Below are positions 1 to 12,000 of a stretch of DNA of 64,000 nt, piece by piece (position 1 is the first letter of the stretch; each line of letters begins with the position of its first letter). This stretch comes from Tyto alba (taxonomy: Eukaryota; Chordata; Aves; Strigiformes; Tytonidae): NCBI RefSeq assembly GCF_018691265.1, contig NW_024881279.1, positions 3,687,243-3,751,242 of the forward strand. Direction: 5' to 3'. The notes below the pieces were generated by a model that was given only the letters and a program-made list of their open reading frames with translations, was not told where the DNA came from and searched no databases. Made by a program: the position numbers and the translations under genes.

Positions 1-59
1 ATGTTTGGCTCTGTGGCCATGAGCTACAAGGGCTCCACATTGAAAATTCACCAGATCCG
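1..59 (+). CDS. FNIP1: FNIP1 exon w1 (5' end cut by window)
   Basis: The frame is open from base 1 and encodes [17 protein letters not shown] and following residues of the N-terminal FNIP domain. The ATG at base 1 is internal, not the start codon. The donor GTAAGA begins at 60 and the exon ends in phase 2. Confidence 0.95.
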
Positions 60-3000
60 GTAAGATTAGTTTTTTACTGCTGGTCTTTTCAGAAGACTTA
101 CTCCTCAGTGCTAATGTACAATGAATCAAAAGCCACGAGTGCAGAGTAAAAGGAATTTCTAGGTTTGCTTTAAGGTGTTTCTGATGTCGCTTTTGACACA
201 AAAGGCTGTTATGTTGTGTTTAGGTCTATAGAATCGGGAGGGTTGTGAAATGGAAAGCAAAGCCTGACTTGGCACTGTGTTTCTGACTGACATCTTCCTT
301 TTTGTCCTCCAGCTCACCTCCTCAGCTCATGCTCAGCAAGGTTTTCACAGCTCGCACTGGAAGCAGCATCTATGGAAGTCTGAATACGTGAGTCCATTAC
401 AAGTTGTATCTATTGCACATAAGCAGATGAACGTAAGAACACAGAAAACTTTTTTTGGACCCTCCAGATTCTTGATCTAGGAAAAAACTTCTTGTTCCCT
501 GATCTGTTCCATCCTGTCACTAGTGTCCTCACCTTTCCCTTGCGGTTGTCTTTGCCTCAGTTTGCTTTAAGCGAATGAATGAACTGTTCCTTTACTGCTG
601 ATACAGTGATGCTTGACATTGTAAGGTACAGAGTACCTGCAACCACCAGAGGAGAAGGGATGAGGACACTGAAATTGGAGAATTCAGTCCAAGATGAAGA
701 ACAAGGTGTTATAAAAACATCTGGCTTCAGAGGGTTCAGTGTTTAGTTTTCTGTGTATTAATTGTCCCTGAGAACGTGGCTTAGGCTATGAAAGTTTCTT
801 CTAGTGGAAGCCCACGTTCTTATCTTTTCCATTCCATTCAGGCTATCATGAAGTAACGCTATATTCTGCTGAAATGCAAATCACTGGTTTTGTTGTATGT
901 TTTATGTTTGTTACAGGCTGCAGGACAGTCTTGAGTTCATTAATCAAGACAGCAACACATTAAAGCCTGACCACAGTACAATTATGAATGGACTTCTTGG
1001 GAATATAGGTAATTACAAACAGATTTTATTTCCTGATATTTTTAACTGAGTAATCATAGATTATAGAATATGAAACTCTTCCAAATAGAATCAAATTTAA
1101 AAAAAAAACAAAAAAACAAAAAAACAAACTAATGAGGTAACAGAAAATAGAAAATTAATGTTGGTGGGGTTTGGAGAAGAAAAAATCGGACAGTTCAAGG
1201 AATTAGCATTGGTTCAATATATACAGCTGTATATAAAATAGATAATAGAAATATCTAGATTTCCTTAAGTTCAAGCACAGAATATGTTGGAAAATAACAG
1301 TCTCTAGAACTTTCTAAGCAGCGTATCTCAGATCAGGGAGGATTGATTCTGCCTGGCTCAGTTCCCCAGTTTTATTTTCGTTAATAATTTTCACTTTGTT
1401 CTGTACTCTGGCCACCTGAGCGCATGTGGCCGCCTGTTTCGCACTACTCTGAGTTAACCTTGCACAGTTGCGCTGGAGTTTCTGATCAGATTAGACAGAA
1501 TGTCTTTTTGTTCTCTCCTCTCTCTCTGTGTCTGACCCTGGAAGCTAAGCAGTCTTGAAAAACCATCTGGCATCTTTAGTTCTCGGCCTTCATGGAAGTG
1601 CTGTGGGCGAAGGCTCCCTGAACGTTAGATCACAGAGAAGGGAAGGTCGTGGCTTTTCTCCTTGGGGACAGAAGAGCTGATAATGTCCTCCAGTGCTTGG
1701 TTGTCCAGTGTAGCAGCCTGATGAGCTCTTCAGCACGTCTTCCCTTTCCCTTGGTTTAGATTGTTGGCTTTCCAAGCAAATGCCTGTTGTAGTAGGTGGG
1801 ATAAGGGGCTTCTTTTTACATTTGCTTTCCAGAATATTGATGTATGTAACATACAGTTTTCTAGGGTTGGAAGTAAGGAGTGAATTTGATGACTTTGTTA
1901 CTCTAACTGGGTTTCTGGCTTTGATGTGGTCCTAATTCTTATTGGGTGTGCTTACGTCTCTCCTTCACACTGACTTTGATAAGGCTACACCTAAGCATGC
2001 GCTTAAATGCTTTTCAGGCTCAAAAGCAGTATACCTCGTTAAAATCATTCCCAATAGTCCATTTATAAGGGAACCAATTAAAACTGTAAGAACCTATTAT
2101 CTATTAAATGTTTCCTGAATTTACTAAATCAGGAAACTTTAAAAGGTGCCTTTCCTTAATTTTCACGATTCCTTTCAGTCTTCAGTTGTGATTTTTCACA
2201 GTGCATGAGTGAACGAGGTGCCTGATCTAAGAGAAAGGAACTCACGTCATCTGCTTGTAGGGTTTTGTTGTGGTTTCTGCCTGGCAAAAGTTTGCCGTAT
2301 CACCCGTGTGATCTAAGCTGCAAGTTCGAATTCAGATACTGCAACTATTGGGTGTGAACTCAGTAGGATTTAGGTGTAGCCAGTGCCGCACGTTCATCGG
2401 CTCTGTAGGAGGGTGACCCTTCCCCGCCGGGCAGAGCTGGCCGGGAGGCCTGGGCACCTCGGTGCAAGGGCGCGCAACGAGAAGGGACGAGGTCCTCTGC
2501 TCGAAGAGGATGCTGAAACTTTCTTTGTAACTGAGCTGCACAAGTTTTCGGCCGGTTCGCTGGTGTTTGTTGACAGTTCCCGTTTCAGCGCAGGGGGAGG
2601 GAACCGCGGGTAAAGCGGGTAAAGAAGTTAATCTGTAACTGCAGCATTTCGAACAACTGCGTTCAGTAGCAGACTGCTCCTGACTCGCTGGCGCTCGCCA
2701 GCCTGTGATAGGAGAAGGGTCTATGTGTTTTGGTTGGGGACTATTTACAAGCTGCTTTTTTTAGATACGCTGTGTGGTTTGGTTTTTTTTTGTTTTTTGT
2801 TTTTTTTTTTTAAAAAAAAAAAAAAAAAAGCAGCACTGGTCATGTCCTTTCCTTTAATGAGTGAAGACCTAACAGAATGGAAGGGGGCTTTGTTGTGAGG
2901 CAGCCTTCATGTTTTGCATAATCTGAAAATTTTGAGTGAGCAGTAGCTTCAAATTTAGGAGGAGGACTGGCAATTAACTCATTAAAAATACCGATGCATT

Positions 3001-6000
3001 TTTCCTGTCTCTGTGTACAGTAAATACACTCTTTCCCTGGTATATCTACAATCCAGTATTACTTTTAAAATGGACTACTGAGACTGCTAACATTTATTTT
3101 CTAATGATCATTTCACTAAACTGATGCACTGACTATTCTCAGAACAACTACTTCAGCCTATAATTTTCTGTTGGTTCTACTAAGATGAATTTCTGCCTGC
3201 CTTTTCCCCTTTCCTCCCCGTCATCTTCAGCAACAGAGTTCCTCAGCCACCCCACCAGCGTGGATGTTAAAACAAACATTGTACTCCACAATGAATCTCC
3301 CGTTTGTGATCAAGTTAGGCTTTGAGCCTGCATAAATTAATCAAAATAAAAAAAAAAAAAAAAAGCGCCCTCGGAGAGAAACCCCATCCGTGTATGGGAG
3401 ACAGTGTAAAGCTGGATCTATTATTTTCATTCTATAAATACTATATAGACCAACTGTAAGCTGTATCCTTGAATCGACGTTCTTGTTGAGCGCAAGAGCT
3501 GTTCCCCTGCATACGTTGGTCTGCATTTATGTTGGCTTCTATCTTCTCCCTGCCCTGGCCCCCTCCCTACAGACCGTTCTGCTTTACTAACCTCATTCTT
3601 TCATGTGTATTTTACGTTTTGCCATGTAGGTCTTTCACAGCTTTGCAGCCCTAGGCGGGCATTCTCAGAGCAAGGTCCGCTCCGCCTGATCCGGAGCGCC
3701 TCTTTCTTTGCAGGTTTGCAGTGTGCTGTGTGCTGTGCTGTGTGGCTAGTCTAGCTGGTGTGACAAAACTGCGTGGATTCGTAGTTTAGCCCTGGAAATA
3801 AGATTATAATCTTGTATTAAATACGAAATGGACAGTGATGTCTGCTCTCTTACCTTTTTGGATACATGCTTTAAATCCCCAGGGGACAGCAGGCACTTTA
3901 ATAGTCCTCTTCGGAGTTAGTTGGCTGTGTTGTTTTGTTTTGGAAACTTATATATTTAATGGTGGATTTCATAGCTTTGGAAACAATATTTCACAATAGT
4001 GTCAAGCTATTTTGATCTGGACTTGTTTCAACCACACTGTAAAAACTCAAGCTAATCAAAGTTCATTTAAAATTGACATTTCTTGCTCTTAGTGGCTGGG
4101 TCTTATTTCCATGGCTGAGTAGCTTTTATTTCACACACATATTTGTAAAATATATCACATTTAAAGACTGTTGAACCCGAGACACTTTTGATCTTGTGTA
4201 TATGCAGACTGTGAATCTGGACAGCTTACGGCTTAGCTGAACAACCAATTCACCACTCACAATTTCAAAGTATTTATTTTCTTCAAGACAGCATTGTAAA
4301 ATCCTTTTAAAATTATATATACAATACCTGAGAAAGCTGCTATAAGAATGAATTCATGTTTATACTGGTTTTGGTGGGTTTTTGTCTATATGCTGAGTGC
4401 TACCTACGTCCTTTTGGTACATTAAAATTTCATTGAAAAATATCTGTGTAAGGAAACCAAGTGTACTAGTTTTAGCTTGTACTAGAATAGGTGTATGAAC
4501 TTCAGAAAAATATGCACAAGCTTTTCAGAGAAGTGTTTTGCCTTGTTCAGCTAAGCAGCCTTTCTTGGTGATGGCCTTGTGCAGTGCTGTTGATCTGAAT
4601 TAATGAGCATGTTTTTGTTTCATTAATTACGTGGAGATCTGCAAACAAGAAAGGAACTGTACATTCCCCTGCTAATTGGTATTCCTTGTTTTACAGTTCA
4701 TAGCAACCCTATGGATATGCCAGGGCGGGAGCAGAACGAGGACAGAGACAGCGGTATAGCGAGATCTGGTAATGTCAGTTCCGTGGGTTAACCCTGTAGA
4801 CTCCAAAAATATTCAGTAATATTCATCACTGAGATGTCTAGACATCATCAAATAGTTTTTCCTGTGCTGAAATGTGATTGTTCTGCTGTGTTATATATAA
4901 GCATCAATGCATACCTATATGTATACATATGAATGTTGTAGGTGTCAAGGGTGTTGCGTTAGGAGCCTCACAGAGGTAACCTGAACAGCAGTGCGATTTA
5001 TTAGAGCATGCTGCAGATAAGCAAGCCAAATTAAGCACTCAAATGAGTTTGCAGCACTTCTAAACGATGCTTGTTGTCATCTCCTTTCCAAATTGAGGAC
5101 GGTAATGTTAAAATATGAATCCGCTTCCACAATACCCTCTCCTCCCCCCAGATTCAGGATATTGGGTACTTCAGGTTAGGACTGGAAAGGCTGTTGAAGG
5201 ATGTGATTAACGTTACACCTTTCCACGAAGAATTTATTTCCTGATACCCAGGGCTGATGAGCAAGGTGCAGCCTGTGTGTTGCCTATTATGTAAGGCTGC
5301 AGGACTGTCCCACCCTCATAGTGCTTGTATATCTTGTTAACATTACTGTAAACTGGTTATTTTTAGATAAGGAACTTCAATAAGCAAAAGAGAAGGCACT
5401 TGAGATGCAACACCGGTTTATCTTGAGGGGCTTCGTTTAGTTGCCAGTATTATTTTTCCAAACGCTCTTTCTTCTGGAGAGATTTTTATTTATTCCTCTT
5501 ATTATTGCAGCATCTCTTAGCAGTCTGCTCATCACTCCGTTTCCATCTCCGGGCTCTTCGTTTAACAAAAGCTGTGCTAGCAGTTACCAGCGGCGTTGGC
5601 GTCGCAGTCAGACTACCAGCTTGGAGAATGGGGTCTTCCCTCGATGGTGAGCTGGGAATGAAAACGCTGGTTGCTGCCCATAAATTTTCCACCATTGTCA
5701 GCTTGATTCTGCTCTTGCATATGTACATCTGCTCTTGCTGTTGCTTTCTGTGGGGTATTTACAGAGGTGCAAGTCAGGCTGCACTTCAAGGCCTGATCTT
5801 CTTTAGTATCTGTTTTCTTCATTGTTTTGCACTAACTAGAAAGCCTTCAGCAATATATAAACCTGTAGGCTGTACTTCTGAGGATAAGAAGCCCTAAAAT
5901 CCTACTCAAAACACAAATTCTTGGCAGAGATTGGCGAGAACTATGCTACCGTGTTCTGATCCCACAAACACTTTGAATCTGGTTCCAGCTTTTGTGATTG

Positions 6001-9000
6001 CAGAATCGATTAATGGTTGCTTGTAAAAAATTGCAAAGTGGATGTTATCAAAGGTGATGATTTGACAACACTTGCAAACGAAGGGTGTTTATTGAAGTTA
6101 AATGTTCAAGAATTGAATTACACAGGAAACCAAGGTACAACCTTAAGCAATGGATTACATTAACTTTCTGTTCTTTTTCATGCTTCAAGGTCCATGGATG
6201 AAAGCTTTAACTTGTCAGATGACAGCTCTGGTCCTAGCCCAGGAATTGTTAGGAAGAAAAAGATAGCAATTGGAGTTATTTTTTCACTCTCGAGAGATGA
6301 AGACGAAAACAACAAATTTAATGAGTTCTTTTTCTCACACTTTCCTCTTTTTGAGAGTCACATGAACAAACTGAAGAGTGCAATAGAACAGGTAAACACA
6401 GTCTCTTTTGATTCTTGCACTTGTATTGCCGTATGTTCCCGCCAGCCTTTTCAGATTTAATTCCTAACTCTTGTTACGAGTTTACAAAAGTGGGATCAGC
6501 TTGCTGTTGGGTATTGGAACTGCACCAGAGAAGAGTTTTGCTCCACAGCATCTCTGATGATGTTTCTTATTGCTAGCACAACACAGGGTGAGGACAGAGC
6601 GGGCTGCGTTACGCTACAGGGATTGCTGAAAGCTGGAGCAGTCACTAGGCTGTGTAAGCTCCCAGCCAGCCCTGGATCAGCCAAGGGGGAAAAGTGCTTT
6701 TAAGGCCACCTCCTCCTCCCTGCTTCAGCTGTATCTGAGCCTAGTGGATTGCGGGGGCAGAACCTGTCTCTAGGTTATTCCAGGCTGTAAACAAATATCA
6801 AGCTTTTTTCTTTCTATTTTTTTTTTTTTTTTTTTTTGAACCCCCTGATTCAGATGTGTAGGAAATTTTCAAAGATTGAAGTTTCAAATGTGCGGTTAGA
6901 TTTGCTTCAAATCTATCTTCTAGGAAATACTTAGTGGTTACTTTGCCACTGCAATGAAAACTTTGACCCCTTTATGCCTTGAATGATGAAAAGCACAGGA
7001 GAAGCAGAAGCTGCAAATGCATGTGCCTCACCTATTTTTCCTCAGATATGAAAGTTGGCATTTGGACCATCATTTTATCACTTAAAAAAAAAAAAATGTA
7101 TTTGCATGACTAGTTGCATGAAAGATAAAGTCAAACACATGACTTTGTTTTCCATTTTCTGTGCTTCTGTAGCTATGTGTTACTTATCTGTTTAATGATT
7201 GTTTTCAAGGCTATGAAAATGAGTCGTAGATCAGCTGATGCCAGTCAGCGGAGTTTGGCATATAACAGAATTGTTGATGCCCTTAATGAATTCAGGTGAG
7301 CAGTTTGTCTCCTGTCTTTTGTGTCTGTTTCTTCAAAAGCCCTTAAGTCTGCTCTTGAAGGATTTTCTCCTTAGTGCAGGCAAAGTAACTTACAATGTGT
7401 AAAGTCTTCTGCAAGAGTGAGTACAATAAAAGTCTCAGCTCTAGTAAGCCACTATAATGTGTTTGTGTTTGTAGATTTTGCCAGGTGTGTGTTTCCATCA
7501 GGGCTCGGTGTGAACAGGACATAGATGATCAAGGTTTTCTGTGCTTTAGGTGGTAATGAAGCTCCCATCAGCCTCTTATTATTTTTTATGACCCATTGAG
7601 AGGGGGAAAAGAATTGCAAAGCCACGTTAGGGAAATTTTCCTCTAGTGTATATTTTCCTGATGTGTGAGCAAAGCAAGACCTTTACCCTGCTCTAAATTC
7701 TGCTCTAAAGGCGTTTCAGATAACCAGTTACTAAGAAGGAGGACTATCTTTTTCACACAGTAAAATGCAGTACTGTAATCTCTTGCTGTCGGTACCTGCA
7801 GAGCGTCTCTATTCAACAATTAATATACCAAGTAACACAGATAAGCACATCCCTGGCATTTAACTGTATTTTCTTTCCATAGTTTAAGTCATGGGGAGGG
7901 AATTAAGATTAAATCCATCTGTCCAAGTGATTCATCTCCTCTCAGATGGGAGTGGCAGGGTGCTTCCTTTTACAACCAGCGTAGAGCTCCTTTTTAACGA
8001 CATTCTAGAAGACAGTGCTCTGATGTTGTGAGAAAAAAATCCTGACATCAGGATGTATTTTACTGAACAGTGAAGGATTGTGAGGGCTCACTCATTTTTC
8101 TACAGTTCCACTCACCACCTGAATGCCATGGATTAACTGCTGCTGAAGGATGAAGGCACAGTATTTTTTTTTTTTTTCTTTCTTATTTTTTAGAATCTCG
8201 CCTCCGGGCAGTTGCGAGGAAGGGCAGAGGATATGCTTGGTAGGGACAGGAGGCAGGGAAGAGCGAGCACGTGGGCCTGCGGCGAGAGGTGGATGGGATA
8301 AGCAGTGCCAAGAGAGGGATCAGAGGGAGCTCGTGACTGCTGGAGCCGCTGGTCCTGCCCAGGGGCCTGAGACGAGTTCGGCAACTCGAAGCAGCCGCGG
8401 TGGTTCCTCCGCTCCCCCGGCCCTGCTCTGCCTCTCCTCCCCCATCTCACCCTGAGCCATTTCTCTGCATTCCCTCCCCCTGTTAACGCCACCTCCCCGG
8501 CTGTTTTCCCCAAAATTCCCCCAAAACATTCCCCCTCAAGATACACTCAGCAGCCTTTGCCCGTTCTCCTTTGTCCTTCCGAGTTAAACAGTTCCAGAGT
8601 GGTGGGGAGGGGTGCGTACCCTGAGTCCAACGGAGGAAAAATAACCCTGGAAACACAGGCCAGATCCCCCTTGCTCGCTTCTTCCTCCTTGGAGGGGAGC
8701 TCGGCGGTGCTGAGCTGCGATGGAACGAGGAAGGCTGCTCGTGTCGGGCTGAGGAGGAAAATAATGTCCCACTGGACATGGGGAGATTGGCGCTGTCCTG
8801 AGCCGCTGCGAGACGCGATCATTCACATGACATGGCCGTTGCGTAACCAGCACTGGAAGCGTGTGTCTAACTACCAGTTTTATGCAGGGGTTTCCATGGT
8901 GATATAAATATTGCTCTTTAATAGTGTAACGAGACAAATTAAATCCAGTTTAATTTTATATAGATGAACTTCCTGGGGCAGCAGAGTTTGGCGATTCTGG

Positions 9001-9013
9001 AGTTTTTGTTGTG

Positions 9014-9047
<34 letters not shown>

Positions 9048-12000
9048 GAAGTGGGTGCATTCAGAGGCGAGCAGCAGCGGGTGCCCCCGGCCCGGGCAGG
9101 TCCTCGTGCCTCCGTGGTATCTCGGGGTGGCACTGTGTGATGCCATCGAGAAAAGCGTTTCTGTAACAGGCAGGAGCCACTTGCTTTGCAAAGCAATACA
9201 GGATGTGTCTGGTAAGGGGAAAAAAAAAAAAAAAAAGGCATATTTAAATACTGAAGGCTGGATGCAAAGATGCTTTGGCACAGGTTCAGCAAACCCATTT
9301 AGGCCACTATTATCTCTTTAGGCGTCTGCTTTCCCACTGAAGTCACGGGGAAGTCAGGAGCCTGAGTCCTTTGGTGAACCTGAGACTTGCATTGGTTCCT
9401 GCCCTCTTAGCAAATTGTGCTGGAGGGAAGAAGGGTGCTGACTTCAGTGGGTTGGTGTTTCTAAAACATAATCCCGTGCTGGTTTAACTCATTGCAGTCT
9501 TTTTTTTTTTTTTTTTTCCCCTGAAGGAGAATTAAAAAAACAAAACAAAGAAACAAAAAAACCCCTGACAAAACAGACTTTCAGAGGTTCTCAAGTGTAG
9601 CTGATTCACACTCCTCTGGTGATTAGAATAACCTCCAGCCCCTGGGGTGGGGGGGGGCTGGCCACACGCTGCCGCGCTGATCGGAGCGCGGAGGAAGGAG
9701 TGTGATGGTTGTCACTGTCGCCTCCCGCCGCCCGAAATCCCCAAAATCCCCCTCTGAGGGAGGGTGCTGTGGCTGGGGGTCAGCCCTGCAAGCAGGGTTA
9801 TTGTAAGGAGCTGGCTGCAGGGTCAGCCAGGCATGTACCTGCCAGCAGTGGGGGATGAGGGGGAGAAACAGTCAAACAGACCCTTTCCTTTGCTGTTGTC
9901 ATCTCATCCAGGGAAAAACGAAGCTGCCTTCTCTGCAAGGCCTAGGCTGCTTCTGCAAATAGATGCGACTTGCCATCAATTTGGTGCCTAGCTCCAGGCC
10001 TGCCCTTGCATCATTACTCACTTTACAGCAATTTTTAATTTTTTAAAGCAGTGATGGATTTAGCTATTAACACTTGAGCTAGAGGCTTAAAGCTCTCTTT
10101 GGATGTCAGCTGTGCAGACACATGACTTACGAAATAAGCTACTGTACTTGCATAAACATTCGACTCCCCCGGTCCCTGAGGCCAGTGCAGCACATTGATA
10201 ATACAGATTATGCATCTGACTAATACCTGTGTGGCAAATACGCAGACTGGCAAGGAAACACTGAACACGAGGCCTAGGGAAACACCTCTCTCTGCTTGCT
10301 GGCAGCCAGATTTGATCCTATTTTATGCCAGTAATTTTTTAAGCAGCTTATGCCGCTGTGAAGCGAGCGGTGCGTTCTGCTCAGCGGTGCAGGCCGGCCC
10401 CTGTGCCAGCACGGGCGAAGGAATCGCGTGGGCTCCCTGTGCCGGGGAGCCCTGCTCCTGCACACTGCAGCAATTTTTGCTTCTTCCTTTTTAAGGAAAA
10501 ATCATCTATGGAAGGAGGGAATGAGGATAGGGAGCAAAGGTGTGTTAAGTAAGTTTTACAAACTGCTGATTTTTTTTTTTTTTTCTTTTCCTTTTTTGAA
10601 ACAATCCCAAAAAGAGATGCTAAGCTTTGCCGTTACGTTGCAATTCTTCAGTAGCAGAGCGGCTCTGGCAGCGCTGAGGGTGGGAAGCGTTTCTGTGGGG
10701 AGGAAGGGCGATGCAAAGGGATGCTCCCCTCCACGAGGAGCCATCTGGCCCGCCTGGTCTCTCCAGCCCCCAGGGAAAGACGTCTGGGACTGGTATGAAA
10801 ATCCAGGCCGGGGAGGTTTGGAGGCGCGTGGGGGTGAGGGGGGAGCAGGGAGCAGCATGCCACTGACCCACGCCCGCCAAGCAGGCAACCCCCCCCCCCC
10901 CCCAAGGGGTTTGCAGGAGGGGTTTTTGCACCGGGCTGCACGTTCGTTTGGCCGGGCTGCGCTTGGCTGGGTCTCAAGGTGCTGTCAGATGCGAAGGTGT
11001 TTCCTGAGGAGCCCCCCCAGCCCCTCCGCCGGCTGCAGCCATCGCCTGTAAGGGGTTCAGCCTCCCAGAAGCGTTTCCAAACAGAAACCATTTTAAATGT
11101 ACTGGAACCCTCAGAGGAACGGGCTGAGCTTTCTCTGGCACGCCGCTGCTCCATGCTGGTGTGCCTGGGGGGCAGCGGGCTGCTCGCTGCACATGGCTTC
11201 CAGGGGTCAATTCGATGTTGAATGGTTGTTATTTTTAAAATCTGGTTAACTTTCCTGTAGTGTTTTGAGGTGGTTGTGAGGGTTTGGGATTTTTTTTTTT
11301 TGTGTGTGTTTTTGTTTTGTTTTTTGTTTGTTTGGGGTTTTTGTTGTTTTTTTTTTTTTTTTTTGTCTGTTTTTTTTTTTGTTTGTTTTGTTTTTGTTTG
11401 GTTTTTTTTGTTTGTTTTTGTTTGTTTTGTTTTTTTGTTTTTTTTTTTCTCTCTAGGTTTTTTTTTTTGTTGTTTGTTTGTTTTGTTTTGTTCTTTAATG
11501 GAAGGAGAGCATTTCCCTCTGTGTTTTCAGCGCTGGAAAGCAGTTAATCCTTGCCCTTGGTTTCTGTGCCATTGCTGCCTGCGCTGGCATGGAGGGTTCC
11601 CTGCACTGCAGTCACATGCCTGCTGGCCGCCGGCCAGGGCAATCTGATCTCTCTCTGAGGAAACACTATCAGTTGCAGATGCAGCCAGGGTTACCAGAAT
11701 AGTAAATAACGAATCACAAGACTCGGTCTATCTTTTCAACGAAAACAAATATTTTAATATGTTGGTTTTAGTATAGAAGTAGTTTCTTTTTTCAAAACAG
11801 CCGAGCTCCGAGAAGCTTGGCTTGGGTTAGTTTGCATATGAAGGAGCAATAAGCTGTATTTTACATTTTACATTTTACATTAAGCTGTGCAGTTTCTCTT
11901 CAGTTTCTAAGGTCAGCTGCATCTGGGCGGGGGGTGGTGTAGGTTTTAATACTTGTTTTGAGCTTTGAAACTCACCAAGCTTTGAAGTCCCTGGACTTGG

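Larger units (their letters stand above)
60..3629 (+). other. FNIP1 introns between exons w1-w4
   Basis: Introns 60-312, 388-916 and 1009-3629 contain no further exon that fits the FNIP1 frame. The third holds an A-rich stretch (about 1098-1128), a moderately GC-rich patch near 2390-2710 and a T12-A18 palindrome at 2800-2829. Nothing else was recognised. Confidence 0.8.
3714..7209 (+). other. FNIP1 introns between exons w4-w8
   Basis: Introns 3714-4696, 4769-5510, 5647-6189 and 6392-7209 show ordinary AT-rich intronic sequence. The last has a T21 run at 6817-6837. No other gene or mobile element was recognised. Confidence 0.8.

Noticed and set aside
1051..1095. Reverse CR1-like tail (ATCATAGATTATAGAATATG)
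   Set aside because: Only a short imperfect match to the CR1 terminal repeat; the adjoining conserved CR1 blocks are missing.
8190..8940. Several overlapping ORFs of about 100 codons on both strands
   Set aside because: They overlap one another in a GC-rich intron, lack splice context and have no recognised similarity.
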